The position numbers and the translations under genes are program-made. This document shows, one piece after another, positions 10,768 through 21,572 of a stretch of 64,000 nucleotides of DNA (positions within the stretch are counted from its first letter, which is position 1; each line of letters opens with the position of its first letter). Under the pieces are notes generated by a model. The model was not told where the DNA came from, searched no databases, and saw nothing but the letters and a program-made list of their open reading frames with translations. The stretch comes from Pyrenophora tritici-repentis (lineage: Eukaryota > Ascomycota > Dothideomycetes > Pleosporales > Pleosporaceae): positions 1,116,001 to 1,180,000 of the forward strand of contig NC_089397.1 in the NCBI RefSeq assembly GCF_003171515.1. The letters run 5' to 3'.

Positions 10768-11448
10768 GGGGGAAGAGGGAGGTTACACCCGTTGGAAAGA
10801 GAGCCAAGGTGGAAGGAGGAGGGTTATGGTGTTTATGGGCGTCATGGTTTTAGGGGCATGGATTGTAAAAGCGAGGACTGAGAACGTGTGTAAGAGTACC
10901 TGAGATGTTCGTTTGGGCATTCTGTTAGGCTCGGTTCTGCTGAGTGCTGGAAGTCCTGTGGTATGAGCAATCTCCAGCCGGTTTACACAGCTAAAACACC
11001 GTTGTCTTGCATATTGCATGTGTGCGGCTTGCTGGCTTGTTGAGTCAGATGTTACGCACCACCATTAAAGTCACCACAAAAGCTGTCTCTGCGCTGTACG
11101 AGCCTATGTATCTTGAATAAAGTATGTAGAACAGAACACAAAAGTATCGACCTATCCAGCCATTGATATCTTACCGCCCCCACCCGGGTGCCATGGAATA
11201 CTTGACATACTAGCGGCAAAAGGCCACTGTAGTCGCCAGACACGTCTGTTGGGTGCTTACCCACGCTGTCCAGTATTTTATGACACCCAGGTGCCCCCAT
11301 TACCGAGGTTCAGCCCCACATCTCCCCACATCCATGCCATTGACTCCGGGGAATGCGGGATGTCTAGTATACCCGGTTATAAAGCAACTGCCATGGATGT
11401 TGTCGCTTATCCCAAGTCAATTCGAGATCTATCTACGATCCAGGAACG
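10768..11448. other. Intergenic region with palindromic element upstream of the esterase
   Basis: Between OST2 and the carboxylesterase. The notable content is the palindromic MITE-like element at 11181-11293, which ends about 155 bp before the esterase ATG. Nothing else is recognised. Confidence 0.55.
11181..11293 (-). mobile_element. MITE-like palindromic element, copy 1
   Basis: The ends are cacccgggtg and cacccaggtg, and the terminal ~26 bp are imperfect inverted repeats of each other. Bases 11181-11269 match the reverse complement of the element at 26061-26147 at about 85% by eye, including the block around the inner motif CGCCAGACACGTCT. Relative to copy 2 it carries about 24 extra bp at one end. 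No target-site duplication is visible. Confidence 0.7.
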
Positions 11449-13116
11449 ATGTCGGCAGTCGGAGAGGTCTTGAAGCATCCTACACTAAACCGGTACATAC
11501 GCGGCAAGACATCACCATCCACAGTCCAGTTCCGAAACCTCAAATATGCATCGATTCCGGCGCGGTACAAGGATTCGGTTCCTAATGATACGTTGAAACC
11601 TGGATTGGACGATATTGTGGATGCAACTCAATTAGGGCCCTCGTGTCCGCATTTGCGGGGGGCGCAGGCTTGGGATCTGACGTTGACTGGAGACGCTGTT
11701 TTGTCTTGCGAACATGGACAAGGGGAAACGGAAAAGATGGAAGAGTTTGAATGTCTGAATTTAAACGTTACGGTACCCAGGTCTACTATGAATACAGGAA
11801 AGAGAGACACGCGTGGACTACCAGTGTTCGTGTGGGTGCATGGCGGTGGACTAGCCATGGGATCAAACAGCTGGCCGCAATACGATCTAAAGAGATTCGT
11901 TGAAAGAAGTATAAAGATCGGTAAGCCTGTTATTGGCGTCTCAATCAACTACCGACTCAACGTCTTTGGGTTTCTAGCAAGCGAAGATATTGGTGCAGAG
12001 GGGAATATGGGCTACAAAGATCAGGTCCTGGCGTTTCGGTGGATCAGGAAGCACATTGCTGGGTTCGGTGGTGATCCAAACAACATCACTGCTGCAGGCG
12101 AGTCTGCAGGAGCTATCTCCTTGTCAACGCTTCTTTGTGCCAACGTCGGGGCCGAAGGACTCTTCGATAGAGTGGTTCTCATGAGTGGCGATGCAACACT
12201 ACGTAAATGGAGGAACAAATGGTGGCATCAAAAGATGTACGAGGATCAATCTCAATACCTAAAATTGGACGTAAAGGACACAGAAGGAAGGCGCAAAGCT
12301 CTATTGCACAGCGATGCAGTAGAGCTAGCCCAGAAACTTCCTTTATCCCAGCATTTTTGCGCAACTATCGACGGCCATTTCCTAACACAAGCCGTCACCA
12401 TTGAGGCACTGACAAACGGCTCAAGTCCCATCCACAAGCCATCCTGGTGCAAAGAATTCGTAATAGGAGACACAGCGCACGACGGCCTCGTTCTAAAGAG
12501 CCGAATCCTAGACCACACCGACCGCATCACGCGCCTCAAAAATGCGTGCAACGCCCATCTCACACACTCTGAAACCCAGGATCTCCTATCCGCGTACGGC
12601 CTAACCCATCCCTTACAGAAAGAAGAAGAAGGAACCCGCTTACTCGAGCTCGTATCTGAACTCCGCTTCTACCTCCCAGCACTGACAGCTTACCAAGGCT
12701 GGAAAGCCTGCTCACCACCTAAACGCGCCTCAAGATACCACTTCCACGTCCCCAATCCCATAGAAGGACCGTTCAAGGGTCTGGCGTCTCATGAACTCGA
12801 TCTCGCGTTTCTCCTACAGAATTTCGATGAGCACTTTGATGAGCGTGATAGGTTTGTTGCGCGGAGTATGCAGGATCGTTTTCTGGGGTTTGTTAATGAG
12901 GAGGGATGGGCTGGGGCGGGGAAGGTGGTAGTGTTTAAACGGGAGGGTGTTGTGGAAGTTGAGGAGGGGGTGTATGATGGTGTCTATAGGAAGGACAGGG
13001 GTGCGGTGTTAGAGAAGATTGGGGTAAGCAAACTTTGGGGGGTTACTGAGGCGTGGCAGGGGGTTCGTCAAGAAGAAAAGGAGTTTGTGGGTTTGGGCGG
13101 GGAGGCTAAGTTGTGA
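11449..13116 (+). CDS. Type B carboxylesterase/lipase family (COesterase)
   Basis: One intronless frame of 555 codons. The alpha/beta-hydrolase COesterase core is clear: oxyanion-hole motif VHGGG (about 130), NYRLNVFGFL, the N[M/I]GYKDQ...W segment, and the nucleophile elbow GESAGA with Ser219. An ASHELDL segment in the C-terminal half is the likely catalytic-His region. There is no signal peptide, so the enzyme is probably cytosolic. Family members hydrolyse carboxylic esters; the substrate cannot be told. A basic N-terminal stretch RYIRGKTSPSTVQFRNLKYASIP is typical of the fungal intracellular group. A MITE-like element lies in the promoter. Confidence 0.85.
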   Translation: MSAVGEVLKHPTLNRYIRGKTSPSTVQFRNLKYASIPARYKDSVPNDTLKPGLDDIVDATQLGPSCPHLRGAQAWDLTLTGDAVLSCEHGQGETEKMEEFECLNLNVTVPRSTMNTGKRDTRGLPVFVWVHGGGLAMGSNSWPQYDLKRFVERSIKIGKPVIGVSINYRLNVFGFLASEDIGAEGNMGYKDQVLAFRWIRKHIAGFGGDPNNITAAGESAGAISLSTLLCANVGAEGLFDRVVLMSGDATLRKWRNKWWHQKMYEDQSQYLKLDVKDTEGRRKALLHSDAVELAQKLPLSQHFCATIDGHFLTQAVTIEALTNGSSPIHKPSWCKEFVIGDTAHDGLVLKSRILDHTDRITRLKNACNAHLTHSETQDLLSAYGLTHPLQKEEEGTRLLELVSELRFYLPALTAYQGWKACSPPKRASRYHFHVPNPIEGPFKGLASHELDLAFLLQNFDEHFDERDRFVARSMQDRFLGFVNEEGWAGAGKVVVFKREGVVEVEEGVYDGVYRKDRGAVLEKIGVSKLWGVTEAWQGVRQEEKEFVGLGGEAKL

Positions 13117-13368
13117 TGGCTTAGTGTTTGGGGTGATTGGGGACTTGATGGCAATTATGGGTGGTTGCGGGGTTTATGTGGTAGAACAGGGTAGAAATGT
13201 AGATATTGAAAAGAGCTCATCCTGCGTTTCCTTGACGATAGTAATCAAGGGCATCAATTTCACTTGCATCTTCCAAGATGGCAGGAAAACCCATTTCTCA
13301 TATAGATTTTTTGGAAAGATCAACACGGGTATTATTCGGGTATATGGTAACAATTTGGACAGTCATAC

Positions 13369-14937
13369 TCACACCAACCGTGGCGTAAAGACCAGGTCAC
13401 ACCTGTCATGGCGCGAGCGATATCCATTAGCTTCAAAAGGCGCCATCTTCTCTGGCGTTGTCTCGGGCGCCAAGGTGATCCTAAACGCGCGAAAAGTAGC
13501 AGCAAGAATCATACGCATTTGATACGTCGCCATGTTTCCTCCTGGGCAGCGACGAGCGCCGACGCCGAATGGGACAAGATGACGCCGTTTCTCAGCGCTG
13601 TTCTCCTCATCGAGCCAGCGCAGTGGGTTGTAGCTGTCGAAGTCTGGAAAGAGATCGGGGCATTGACGACTCATCGAAAGGGATTGCGTGATGATGACGG
13701 TGCCTGCGGCCAAGTAGTAGCCAAGGACGTCCATGCCGCCAGCTGGTACCATACGACTTCCGGTGAGTGCTACTGGCGGGCGAAATCTTAGTCCTTCTTT
13801 GATGCATGCGTCTAGTAGTTTGAGAGAGTTGAGTTCTTCGTATCCTTCGTGGGCGCACAGCTCTTTGTAGACCTCTCGCTGCAGCTCTTGGTTCTTGGCT
13901 AGTTCGTAGTAGATGAAAGCGAGTGCGGAAGAGGTGGTTTCAGTGGCAGCGAGGACTTGGCCAGCCATCTCCGCGCCGAGTTCGGGGTTTGTCCATGACT
14001 GTGTAGGATATTTGGCGCTTGTATCAGTGAACAATTGGTAGACGCTTGGATCCTCTTCGCTCATGTCTTTTCCTTCGGCGGCCTGTTGACATAATGCACT
14101 ACCTAGGTCAAATGGGGCATCGCTTGAGCGCACGCGGAATCGAGCATGTTCGAATGGACTGTATTGCAACCAGGTAAACAGCCAGTCGGGAAGACAGAGC
14201 CTCCAAACGACGAGGAAATTGTATTCTCCCACAATTCGAGGAAAAGAGTCACACTGTAGATCCACGCTAGAACCTCCTATGATGACCTGAGAATTCTTCA
14301 AGGTGCAGATGCGGAGGTGTCTACAATGTCTTCTGACTTGCTTCCGTCGGACCGTGCAAGATCGCGCACCATAGCTTCGGTGTTAGTGACAAAAATGTCA
14401 TGTCGATGTTTAGGGCTCTTTGTTGTTGTTGCGATCATGACTGGATGGCGGCGTTGACGTGCAATAGGATGTTGCGGATAAGTGACTGTCCAGTCGTGAC
14501 CGCCAACGCGCAAAGCACGAATAGACGTGGGTGAAGTGTCTAGATCCTTCCTCCCAAAGATCTTTTCAACGGCCTCGGAGTCGTTCAAAATGATGAGATT
14601 GGGGCCAATCCTGACGATGGATCCGTACTTTGTCATCAGCTTGTCGGCCTCGAATGAGAGGCGGCCATGCCACCTTTGCCAACGGATCCAAAGGGATGTC
14701 GCTGAGCTGATCCAAGGCCCAGGAATGTGGCGCAAGGTATGGATGTGGGCACGATAGACCATCTTGATGATCTGGATGGCAACAGGAATCACCAAGAGCA
14801 GCCAAGGCCGCTCCTGCAAAAGTCCATAGGCGCTAGGTCCCGGTTCCATGGAGATTGTATCGTTCATAGCGCCAGTGGACACCCACTGGTTATTGGCCAA
14901 AGAAGTGGAGTCTAGATGTTCGGCCATCGAAGACAAG
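13369..14937 (-). CDS. Cytochrome P450, reading frame interrupted near 14,300
   Basis: Two frames in different phases together make one P450. The first part (14298-14937; an upstream in-frame ATG at 14993 is possible) has a membrane anchor near PWLLLVIPVAIQII and the HIPGPW hinge. The second part (13369-14301) has the I-helix AATETTS, the K-helix EGLRFRPP (ExxR) and the heme motif FGVGARRCPGG. Between them the first frame hits TGA and the second continues one phase off. Either a single-base loss or gain broke the gene, or there is a 42-nt intron with a poor donor (GTAGAC) and no branch point; the latter would join in frame. Without transcripts I cannot choose. Class and substrate are unknown. 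It is convergent with the esterase. Confidence 0.72.
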
Positions 14938-15363
14938 GTGAATAGAATATCTGGAAGGACGCTCCAAGAAGGTGGGAATGTATGAACATGCATCTGCCGG
15001 TTTCTTTCACTTTTATACCTATTTCCAGTGCCTTCCCCCGCCCAAAAGACCACACTACCAACCTCAACAGCTGCGCAATCATCACTCGGCTTGATTTAGA
15101 GTCTGGGATGTACGGGTCCGTTCATTTGACGAGTGTGTGCAATGCCAGTTCACATAGCTTGAGGTATGCAGTCTTGTGAATCTGGCCATAGGAGTAGAGC
15201 CTCAGTCCAGTCTTCAGTAAGGATAGACCCCGAAATGGAAAATTTAAAGATCTAGTACTCACTGTAAGCAGCAACCTAGCTCTATCAGGCTGGTGAATTA
15301 CCTGTTAAGGCTGAACAATGATCATTCCAAAGTCTATTCTATCCTTGCCGAACACTATCTCAA

Positions 15364-15390
15364 GTCGCCACGTGCAGTCGCCACGTGCAG
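15364..15390. repeat. Tandem 13-bp repeat with CACGTG (E-box) core
   Basis: The unit gtcgccacgtgca occurs twice in a row, followed by a partial third (gtcgccccgtc). Each full unit contains the bHLH/E-box core CACGTG. It lies about 430 bp upstream of the P450 start on the minus strand, so a regulatory role is possible but unproven. Confidence 0.5.
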
Positions 15391-15579
15391 TCGCCCCGTC
15401 TGATGCTGATCTTCGCTGTCCTGCCCTTGTCTCGTCGGTAATCGCAATTAGCCCCTTCGTACTTTTGTTTGCCTCCGCTACTATGCCAAGGAGAAAGCGA
15501 GGCTAAGCTAGATATGTATGCGTCGGGGACTTGTTCTATTTTCGAATACGGGAGTTAGATGGGAAAGTGAAAATCCGCT

Positions 15580-15893
15580 AGATTACGCGAGGTGGTGGTT
15601 GGGGGAGGATCTACATAGGATTTCTGATGCAGTTTGAGGGGGTGAAGAAGTGCACGGTTTCGTTTAGTCTGTCCTGATGCTATTCTCCCATTGAGGTAGT
15701 GAATACGATAAGGGGTTGTGGTGTGTGCAGATAATAATAACATAAAAAGTCTAAGAACTCGTATGCTTGGGCGGAAATGGTTTGGCTGAGATGTGCTATA
15801 CTTTGAGAAGGAACGTGGTCTCTAATGCTTGCCTAGGTGAGCTCCAGTAATATAGCTAAGACCATAGGTTGAGTGTAATATGAGGTTAAGGGG
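15580..15893 (+). pseudogene. Decayed partial duplicate of the F-box-like gene
   Basis: This segment matches 16633-16950, the last third of the F-box-like gene and its 3' flank, in the same orientation. Matching blocks include gtgcac(g/a)gtttcgtt, ttgaggtagtga / ctgaggtagtga, tatactttgagaag and tggtctctaatgcttg. Stops and indels have destroyed the frame. The 5' two thirds of the gene are not recognisable here. It is a tandem duplication relic about 1.05 kb upstream of the intact copy. Confidence 0.75.
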
Positions 15894-16129
15894 TGACTAG
15901 GTCTTGTTCTTATTGTAATCGTATGACATCAAGTTATCGCAAACGCTGAACCTGTGTTGTGTTTCTTTCGCCCAGAAATCGTTAGGCTGCCTACTAGCGC
16001 TTGGCCACTTCATACACAAGGGACCATTTCTACGTATGGAGCACTCCAAAGCAACTAACACCACCGCATCCTGAACTGAGGGATCGAGATTGCGCCACGC
16101 GACTGTGCCTCGAACAGTCTTCGGACACG

Positions 16130-16830
16130 ATGACCGACCCGCACCCAAACACTGATCATGTGCACTCCACCCTAGATCAGGGCAAAGATAACGTGGACGG
16201 CAACCAGAAGGAGGGTCTCTCAACCGCTGAAGCAAACATAATGTGAGTTTGCGCAAAGCGAAGTGTATCGTGGGCAACAGAGCTAACAGTAGTAGCACAC
16301 AACGCAACCAAGCGCAATCCCCTCTCCTCCGTCTACCAAGGGAAGTTCGCGACATCATCGCCACCTACGCTCTCAGTAATTACAATATTGGTATATCACC
16401 CGATTACCGCATAGATTATAGGATCTCATCTCGCCCCTACTGGACCATCAAGTGCCATGACGCAAACCGCAAGCAACACGACTGGCAATGTATCGCAGCC
16501 CTAACTCTCACATGCCAGCAGCTAAACGCTGAATATGCACTGATGCCCTACTCCCTCAACATGTTCCAAGTCGACTTCCAATACGACAATCCATTTTCTG
16601 AGCGACAATGTGCTGCGATTCGGTATATTGGGCTACATCACGCGAAGTGGATGAGGGAGGACCTAGATTTTCTCACGCCTTTTAATAGTTTGAAGGAGTG
16701 CACAGTTTCGTTCATCCCGACCCGACACTGTCGTCCCGCTGAGGTAGTGAAAGCGGTCAAAGAGGCTGTGGGTGAGGGTGTTGTGGTGAACGTGGATAAT
16801 GTTTTCATCAACAGTCCAAGAAGGATATAG
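16130..16830 (+). CDS. Small F-box-like protein
   Basis: Exon 1 is 16130-16242 (begins MTDPHPNTDH). After a short intron (acceptor at 16292 or 16295; both keep the frame) exon 2 runs to 16830, about 215 aa in all. The segment SPLLRLPREVRDIIATYAL is the F-box-like start common in large Dothideomycete families (LPxExRxxIY type). The conserved LTLTCQQLNAEYALM motif follows, where such proteins mention former structures or inherited names. There is no other domain. F-box proteins recruit substrates to SCF ubiquitin ligases, but this family is barely studied. An intronless reading from 16243 would remove the acidic N-terminus. A decayed copy lies upstream. Confidence 0.65.
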
Positions 16831-17354
16831 ACCAGTATGCTTGAGCTGCAGTGGTGGATGTGGTATACTTTGAGAAGAAGTTTAAGAAGGAATGTGGTCT
16901 CTAATGCTTGAGCAGCAGTGGTTTAGCTGCGACCATACGTCGAGTGTAATACGAATTCAAGAAGTTTACGTCAAGGTTGAAGAAATCTTATTGCCATTAA
17001 TGAGGTGCTCTGAGTAGCTCAATGAATTGCTCGTCACGGCATGACTCGAGGTGGCCTCTCACTCGTGTTTCCTGATCTCGTCTACGGCCTTGCCTTGACT
17101 GCCGAGCGTTGCAATACACGAATCTCCCGCAAGAAGACCCCCGAAGAAAGTGCAGCCTCTCTCTCACGATTCAAGAGTATGACCAACATGGATATGATTG
17201 TGCAACATCCATATCGGTCCATAATCTTCATATCATTGCTAAACGACATACATACCAAAAGAATTCCTTTTCCATGCATCGATTATCCATCCATAAACAG
17301 CCTAAGCCGATTGCAAAAAACTTTGCAAAAAAACTCCATACCTCATCATACCCA
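16831..17354. other. Intergenic, 3' flank of F-box-like gene
   Basis: The first 120 bp are the duplicated 3' flank, shared with the relic upstream. The rest is AT-rich and lies at the 3' end of the convergent TPA1 gene. No gene is seen. Confidence 0.5.
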
Positions 17355-19412
17355 TTAGTCATCATCTTCATCATCCTCGTCCTCACCAAACTCCACGCCA
17401 TACTCTGCGCAGACATCCCATCGATCTCCCTTGGCGCTCTTGCTAACATACTTTGTGAACCGCAACACACCCCTGTCCCTGAGCACAATGGCCATGTTAT
17501 TCCACGCAGCGGGTTGGCTAAACAAGATACCATCGTCCTCGTCGTCACCGGCAGACTTGTAGATAGCGGGGTCGGCTTTGGCTTTGCGACGTTGACCAGC
17601 GCCGGTGGAGGTAGATGGCTCGGAGGAGGTGGGAACGGCAGGGTGCTCGTCGTCTTCACCTGCCATGTACATCTCGTAGCCGCCGATTTCTTCCTCGGCT
17701 TTGGGCTCGGGCTCTGGAGCTTTGCCATTCTTCTTGCTGCTCTTCTTGGACTTGCTGTTGGAACTGCCGTTTTTCTCCGGCTGGGAGGCTGCTGCTTCAT
17801 CGGGCTCTTCGTCTTCGTCGCCCCAGCCGCGCGAGGGGGTAATTCCGAGACATACTTCGAGTTGTGGGTCTTCCTCTTCGTACGCTGTTGCTAGTGTATA
17901 GTCTAGTCCTCTGCGGAAGCGACGCGCAAAGATATTACTCTTTGTGAGTGTAATTCCGGTCACAAGCGAGATCCACTTCATGAAAGCCGGGTGGGGGAAG
18001 AGAATATCAACAAGATCGTCATATGGGGTCATGCCGTCATTTTCAGGGTATGGTGTCGTTGGTATAGGCTGAACGGCTTTTCGATAGAGATAACGGTGCT
18101 TGTGTGGTGGCCGTGCAACACCTACCTTCGACTCCTTGTGGTGCGGGTTGGGTGGTAGGCTAGGTACTGCTTCATGGTCCTTTAACTCAAGGTACTCACG
18201 CAACCGCGCAGAGAATTTGTTTGATAGGAACTGAGCAAGTCGTAATGAGGACTCATCAGAGAACATCTTCGAAAGCTCCTCCACAGTATCCGGAACCAGG
18301 TAGTTCGGGTTCATGAACTTGATCAAAAAGTCAATGTCGTTCTCCGTGAGCTCATCGTCTTCCTGCTTTGCCTGCTCTTCCCAGTCTGGGTTATCAACCC
18401 ATTGCGGCTGTGGTTCGTCAAAGACATCAGCCTTGCCTCCTTGTAGCTGAGCAAGTGAACTCTTCTCTGCTAGCTTTTCTTCCAGACCCTCCTCGTAGCC
18501 CTCTTCGCCTTCTTGGGGGATATGGAACCAGCCGCTGATGGCCATACGAATACGTCCGCCATCTTCCTCTGCCTTCTCTTCTAGACCTCTCCGGTACACC
18601 TCCTCAACGTCATGAAAGCTTTCTCCGGGCTGAACTGTGAAGAATGATAGCTGATTCCACGCCGGAGGTATCGAAAGCGAAAAATCGGGTTGTGGGACCT
18701 TGACCTTGTCGCCGTCTGGTGTCTCGAGATGCTCGGTCGGATACAGTCGCAACGCGCCTCCCCACTCGGGCTTCCATGTAATGTCAGGATCCAACAGGTA
18801 CAGAATCCAGCTCACGCGCCGGCTTCCAATCACGTCGTCGTGACACAGCAGGTGGCAACCTGGTGTATATACATTCTGCCCCGCAATTAGCACAGCAAAT
18901 TGCGATATTAATCGCGCAACCTACCACGGCCATGTCTGTTTTGACGCCACTCAAAGGGCCAGACTTTGTTATCGAAGATAGGTACTTGCGAAATGCGGAG
19001 GAGTAGAGCGAGTCGCGGAGGGTAAGAAGCGAAGGCAAGCGCTTGAGCGCAGAGTCGTGGAGGCCATCGAGATTGGCAAGGTCGCCAGACTGATGTATTT
19101 TGTAGATGTCGGTCTCTTTGGGTGTGAAGTGAATATGCTCGCGGATCTCATTGCGGACATTACGAAGGAGGGTATCGTTGACGAGGTTTTGTATCACCGC
19201 ATGCTTGTAGCTAGATGGTCAATCAGAGTAGTTTGGAAAGTGTGGTGGGTTGGCGCGTACGGCTGTGAATCAACATAATAGTTGGTGTATCCTTCAAGTA
19301 CCTGGCTGTTGAACAAGCCGTCGCGGAAATTCTTTTGCGCCTCGTCGTCGGAGATGGCCCTTTTCTTTTTCGCCTTGCCATTGGCAGGTGTTTCATTCTT
19401 GCGCTTGGCCAT
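17355..19412 (-). CDS. TPA1: Prolyl 3,4-dihydroxylase TPA1/OFD1 (2OG-Fe(II) oxygenase)
   Basis: Exons 19261-19412, 18925-19210 and 17355-18875, 1959 nt (652 aa; yeast Tpa1 is similar in length). An N-terminal Lys-rich nuclear-type signal precedes the catalytic double-stranded beta-helix domain, with metal ligands H158-x-D160 (CHDD) and H234 (SFHDVEE) and 2OG-binding Arg256. A second, non-catalytic helix domain follows, with a low-complexity insert (Lys/Ser, about 520-560) and an Asp/Glu tail. Tpa1/Ofd1 hydroxylates a proline of ribosomal protein uS12 (Rps23), affecting translation termination; in fission yeast Ofd1 also controls the sterol/hypoxia regulator Sre1. All splice sites are canonical. 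It is convergent with the F-box-like gene. Confidence 0.93.
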
Positions 19413-19929
19413 GATGATTTACAGCAACACGTTCCAGAGTTGCAGTAGGAAAGATTGAGTTGTTGTGCGGAAGCAATCAAAGTGAACTTGATGAAGATAA
19501 ATTTGGTCGGCATAAGCTTTAAACGTCGCCGATGCTATCGCGCCCTCACACCACCAAGCCTAGAGCGCGCTCCACTTGCCCTGCTGCACTGAAAAGGCAA
19601 AAATTATTTCCCTCAAATGCACCCATGATGTAAGATCTGCCTGAGCAGCAGGGCCACGAGATCGAAGAATGCTACGAATTGGTTCGTGGCCTGCATGACG
19701 GTCCTTTGCTGAATGCGGAGAGTCATGCACTCCGGTTGGCTGGAAACACTCTCCCGACGACGTGAGGCGGCGATAGCTCGACTTTAGGTTTATCATGATC
19801 ACTATATCAGTGTATGCTCCGAACTCTACTTATTCATATGCACACGCGGACAACTTCACCGATCGGATTAACGCGGATAACAGCTATCTACTGGGTATCT
19901 TGAAATGATCGACATCATGTTTCCGGACT
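19413..19929. other. Intergenic between TPA1 start and dynamitin stop
   Basis: About 500 bp, the promoter side of TPA1. I see no gene or repeat. Confidence 0.5.
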
Positions 19930-21228
19930 TCACTCGTCCGGGCTTACTGCAAGCAGCTTTGCCATCTTCTCCTCGAGCATCTTGACATCATCGCCAACCG
20001 TTTTAATATTGTTAACCATGGTAGTCTCGGCCTTCTTCATGTCTTTCTCGACGATCTCTAGCTGTCGCTCCCAATTCTTGATCTCGTTTTCTTGCGCCGT
20101 CTGCCGACGTTCCAACTCGCTGAGCACCTCATCAGCCTGCCATGCACTTGTATGCACAAGTCGCAATGTACGAAGGCGCTCGAGTACCAGAGGCAGTATA
20201 GGCGATAGTTTGTCGATGGACGGTAGCGTGCCGTAGAGAGCATTGATCTTCGCTTCCTGATCTGGATAGGTGGGGACTTTGTTGTCACCAGAAACCGAAC
20301 CAGTCTGTGCAGCTTCTTGCCGAACCTCCTTCAAGTGCTCCGCTTCGGCTGTAAGCTTTTTGACGTTCTGTGTCACTGCGTCTAGGTTGTTCGTTGAGGC
20401 ATCTCCAATCAGACCAAGGGTCTGCTCTAGCCTGGTAAGGGTATTGGATACGGGGAAAGGCGTGTGATCGCTTAACTCTGGCATCGTGTTCCCGTTCAAG
20501 CCCAGGCTATTCTCCATTTGCGTGATGCGCTTGTCGAAATCAGCCGCCTGATTCAGCACAAACTCTAGTTGACTCTTCTGTATTTGCGTTCCGGGCAACG
20601 GTGGCTGGTTCGCAATCGCTTTGCTGATTTTCGGGCTCGGTTCGAAGGGCTTGTAACTATCGAACTTCTGAACTGTCCGATCAAGTATTGCTTGTGCACC
20701 CCGTGCGCCGCCTTTGTGTGTCGCATACATTGTGTCGACCTTACTCGCTATGATCTCCATCATCTCCTTGGGGTCTTGCTCTTCAATCTTGGACTTGTCC
20801 CCACTCTCCACCCTTCGCTCATATTCATCCTCTAGCCCTGCTAGTTCCCTCTTGATCCTCAGAAGCTTTTTCGCAAAGCTCTCTTCCTCTTCATCGCTGT
20901 CGTCGCCTATTATGTCGCCTCGCCGTCGCTGGCGCCGTGTGGATGTGCGGTAGGATTGACGTTGTGCGGTGATGTTGTCAGAGAAGTCAACCCCGCGCGC
21001 ATCTATTCGAGCAGGCTGAAAGCGGTTGCGAGCCTGATCTGGCTGAAGCCGTTGATGACGGACTGCAGAGTCCTCGGCCGAATCGTCGCTTTCACCCTCG
21101 GATTCGGATACAGCGGTGGAAGCCTGTATTGTGGACACATCCTCTGCGAGTTCCGGGGTTTCGTAGATGTCGGGCGCTGTGTCAATGCCCGGGAGATTGT
21201 CGTATTTTGGCCGTGTTGCTTCAGACAT
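19930..21228 (-). CDS. Dynactin subunit 2 (dynamitin, p50)
   Basis: One intronless frame of 432 aa from the ATG at 21228 (MSEATRPKYDNLPGID). The frame is open further upstream but only through a GTG, so the later ATG is preferred, and its start matches the family. The diagnostic N-terminus KYDNLPGID...DIYETPEL is present, followed by acidic and basic stretches and several heptad coiled-coil segments (about 130-180, 240-330, 380-425). Dynamitin forms the shoulder of the dynactin complex that links dynein to cargo; in filamentous fungi this complex drives nuclear distribution along hyphae. Length fits the family. Confidence 0.93.
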   Translation of the reverse strand: MSEATRPKYDNLPGIDTAPDIYETPELAEDVSTIQASTAVSESEGESDDSAEDSAVRHQRLQPDQARNRFQPARIDARGVDFSDNITAQRQSYRTSTRRQRRRGDIIGDDSDEEEESFAKKLLRIKRELAGLEDEYERRVESGDKSKIEEQDPKEMMEIIASKVDTMYATHKGGARGAQAILDRTVQKFDSYKPFEPSPKISKAIANQPPLPGTQIQKSQLEFVLNQAADFDKRITQMENSLGLNGNTMPELSDHTPFPVSNTLTRLEQTLGLIGDASTNNLDAVTQNVKKLTAEAEHLKEVRQEAAQTGSVSGDNKVPTYPDQEAKINALYGTLPSIDKLSPILPLVLERLRTLRLVHTSAWQADEVLSELERRQTAQENEIKNWERQLEIVEKDMKKAETTMVNNIKTVGDDVKMLEEKMAKLLAVSPDE

Positions 21229-21572
21229 TGTGCTTGAGCTTGGAGAAGCGTGGTGGGGTCGATTTGGCGGACGTCGGGGGTCCACGAACTTGGAGGGACG
21301 CGCTCAGAATGGAAGTCGCGATTTGCGCTAGTCTCCACGTGGTATAGTCAGGGAATGCATACAGAAGGTACAGAGCCGTCGTTGTTGACATGTTGTGCAT
21401 CTTTCTCTTGGACATCAATCATCACTATCTACATTGTCCACTTCATCTTAATGCTTGTACTGTGACAAATGAACCTGTGCGCCTGATTCGGAAAGTACTA
21501 TGTAGCCGTGCGAGATTTTGCATCGCCCATTCCATGTTATATCTGCATGGTTCCTGGTTTAATCGATAACAT

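Larger units (their letters stand above)
14994..16129. other. Intergenic region containing a decayed gene copy
   Basis: Holds the P450 upstream region, a tandem CACGTG-bearing repeat at 15364-15390 and the decayed duplicate of the F-box-like gene (about 15580-15893). Nothing else is seen. Confidence 0.5.

Noticed and set aside
11052..11300. Shared peptide motif GCHxILD in frames at 11.1-11.3 kb and 26.1 kb
   Set aside because: It comes from translating the palindromic element in both copies, not from a protein family.
11449..14993. Possible secondary-metabolite cluster (esterase plus P450)
   Set aside because: No backbone synthase, transporter or regulator nearby; neighbours are OST2 and an F-box-like gene. 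Two accessory genes do not make a cluster.
21229..21285. N-terminal extension of dynamitin from an upstream GTG
   Set aside because: The downstream ATG gives the conserved family start; GTG initiation is not needed.
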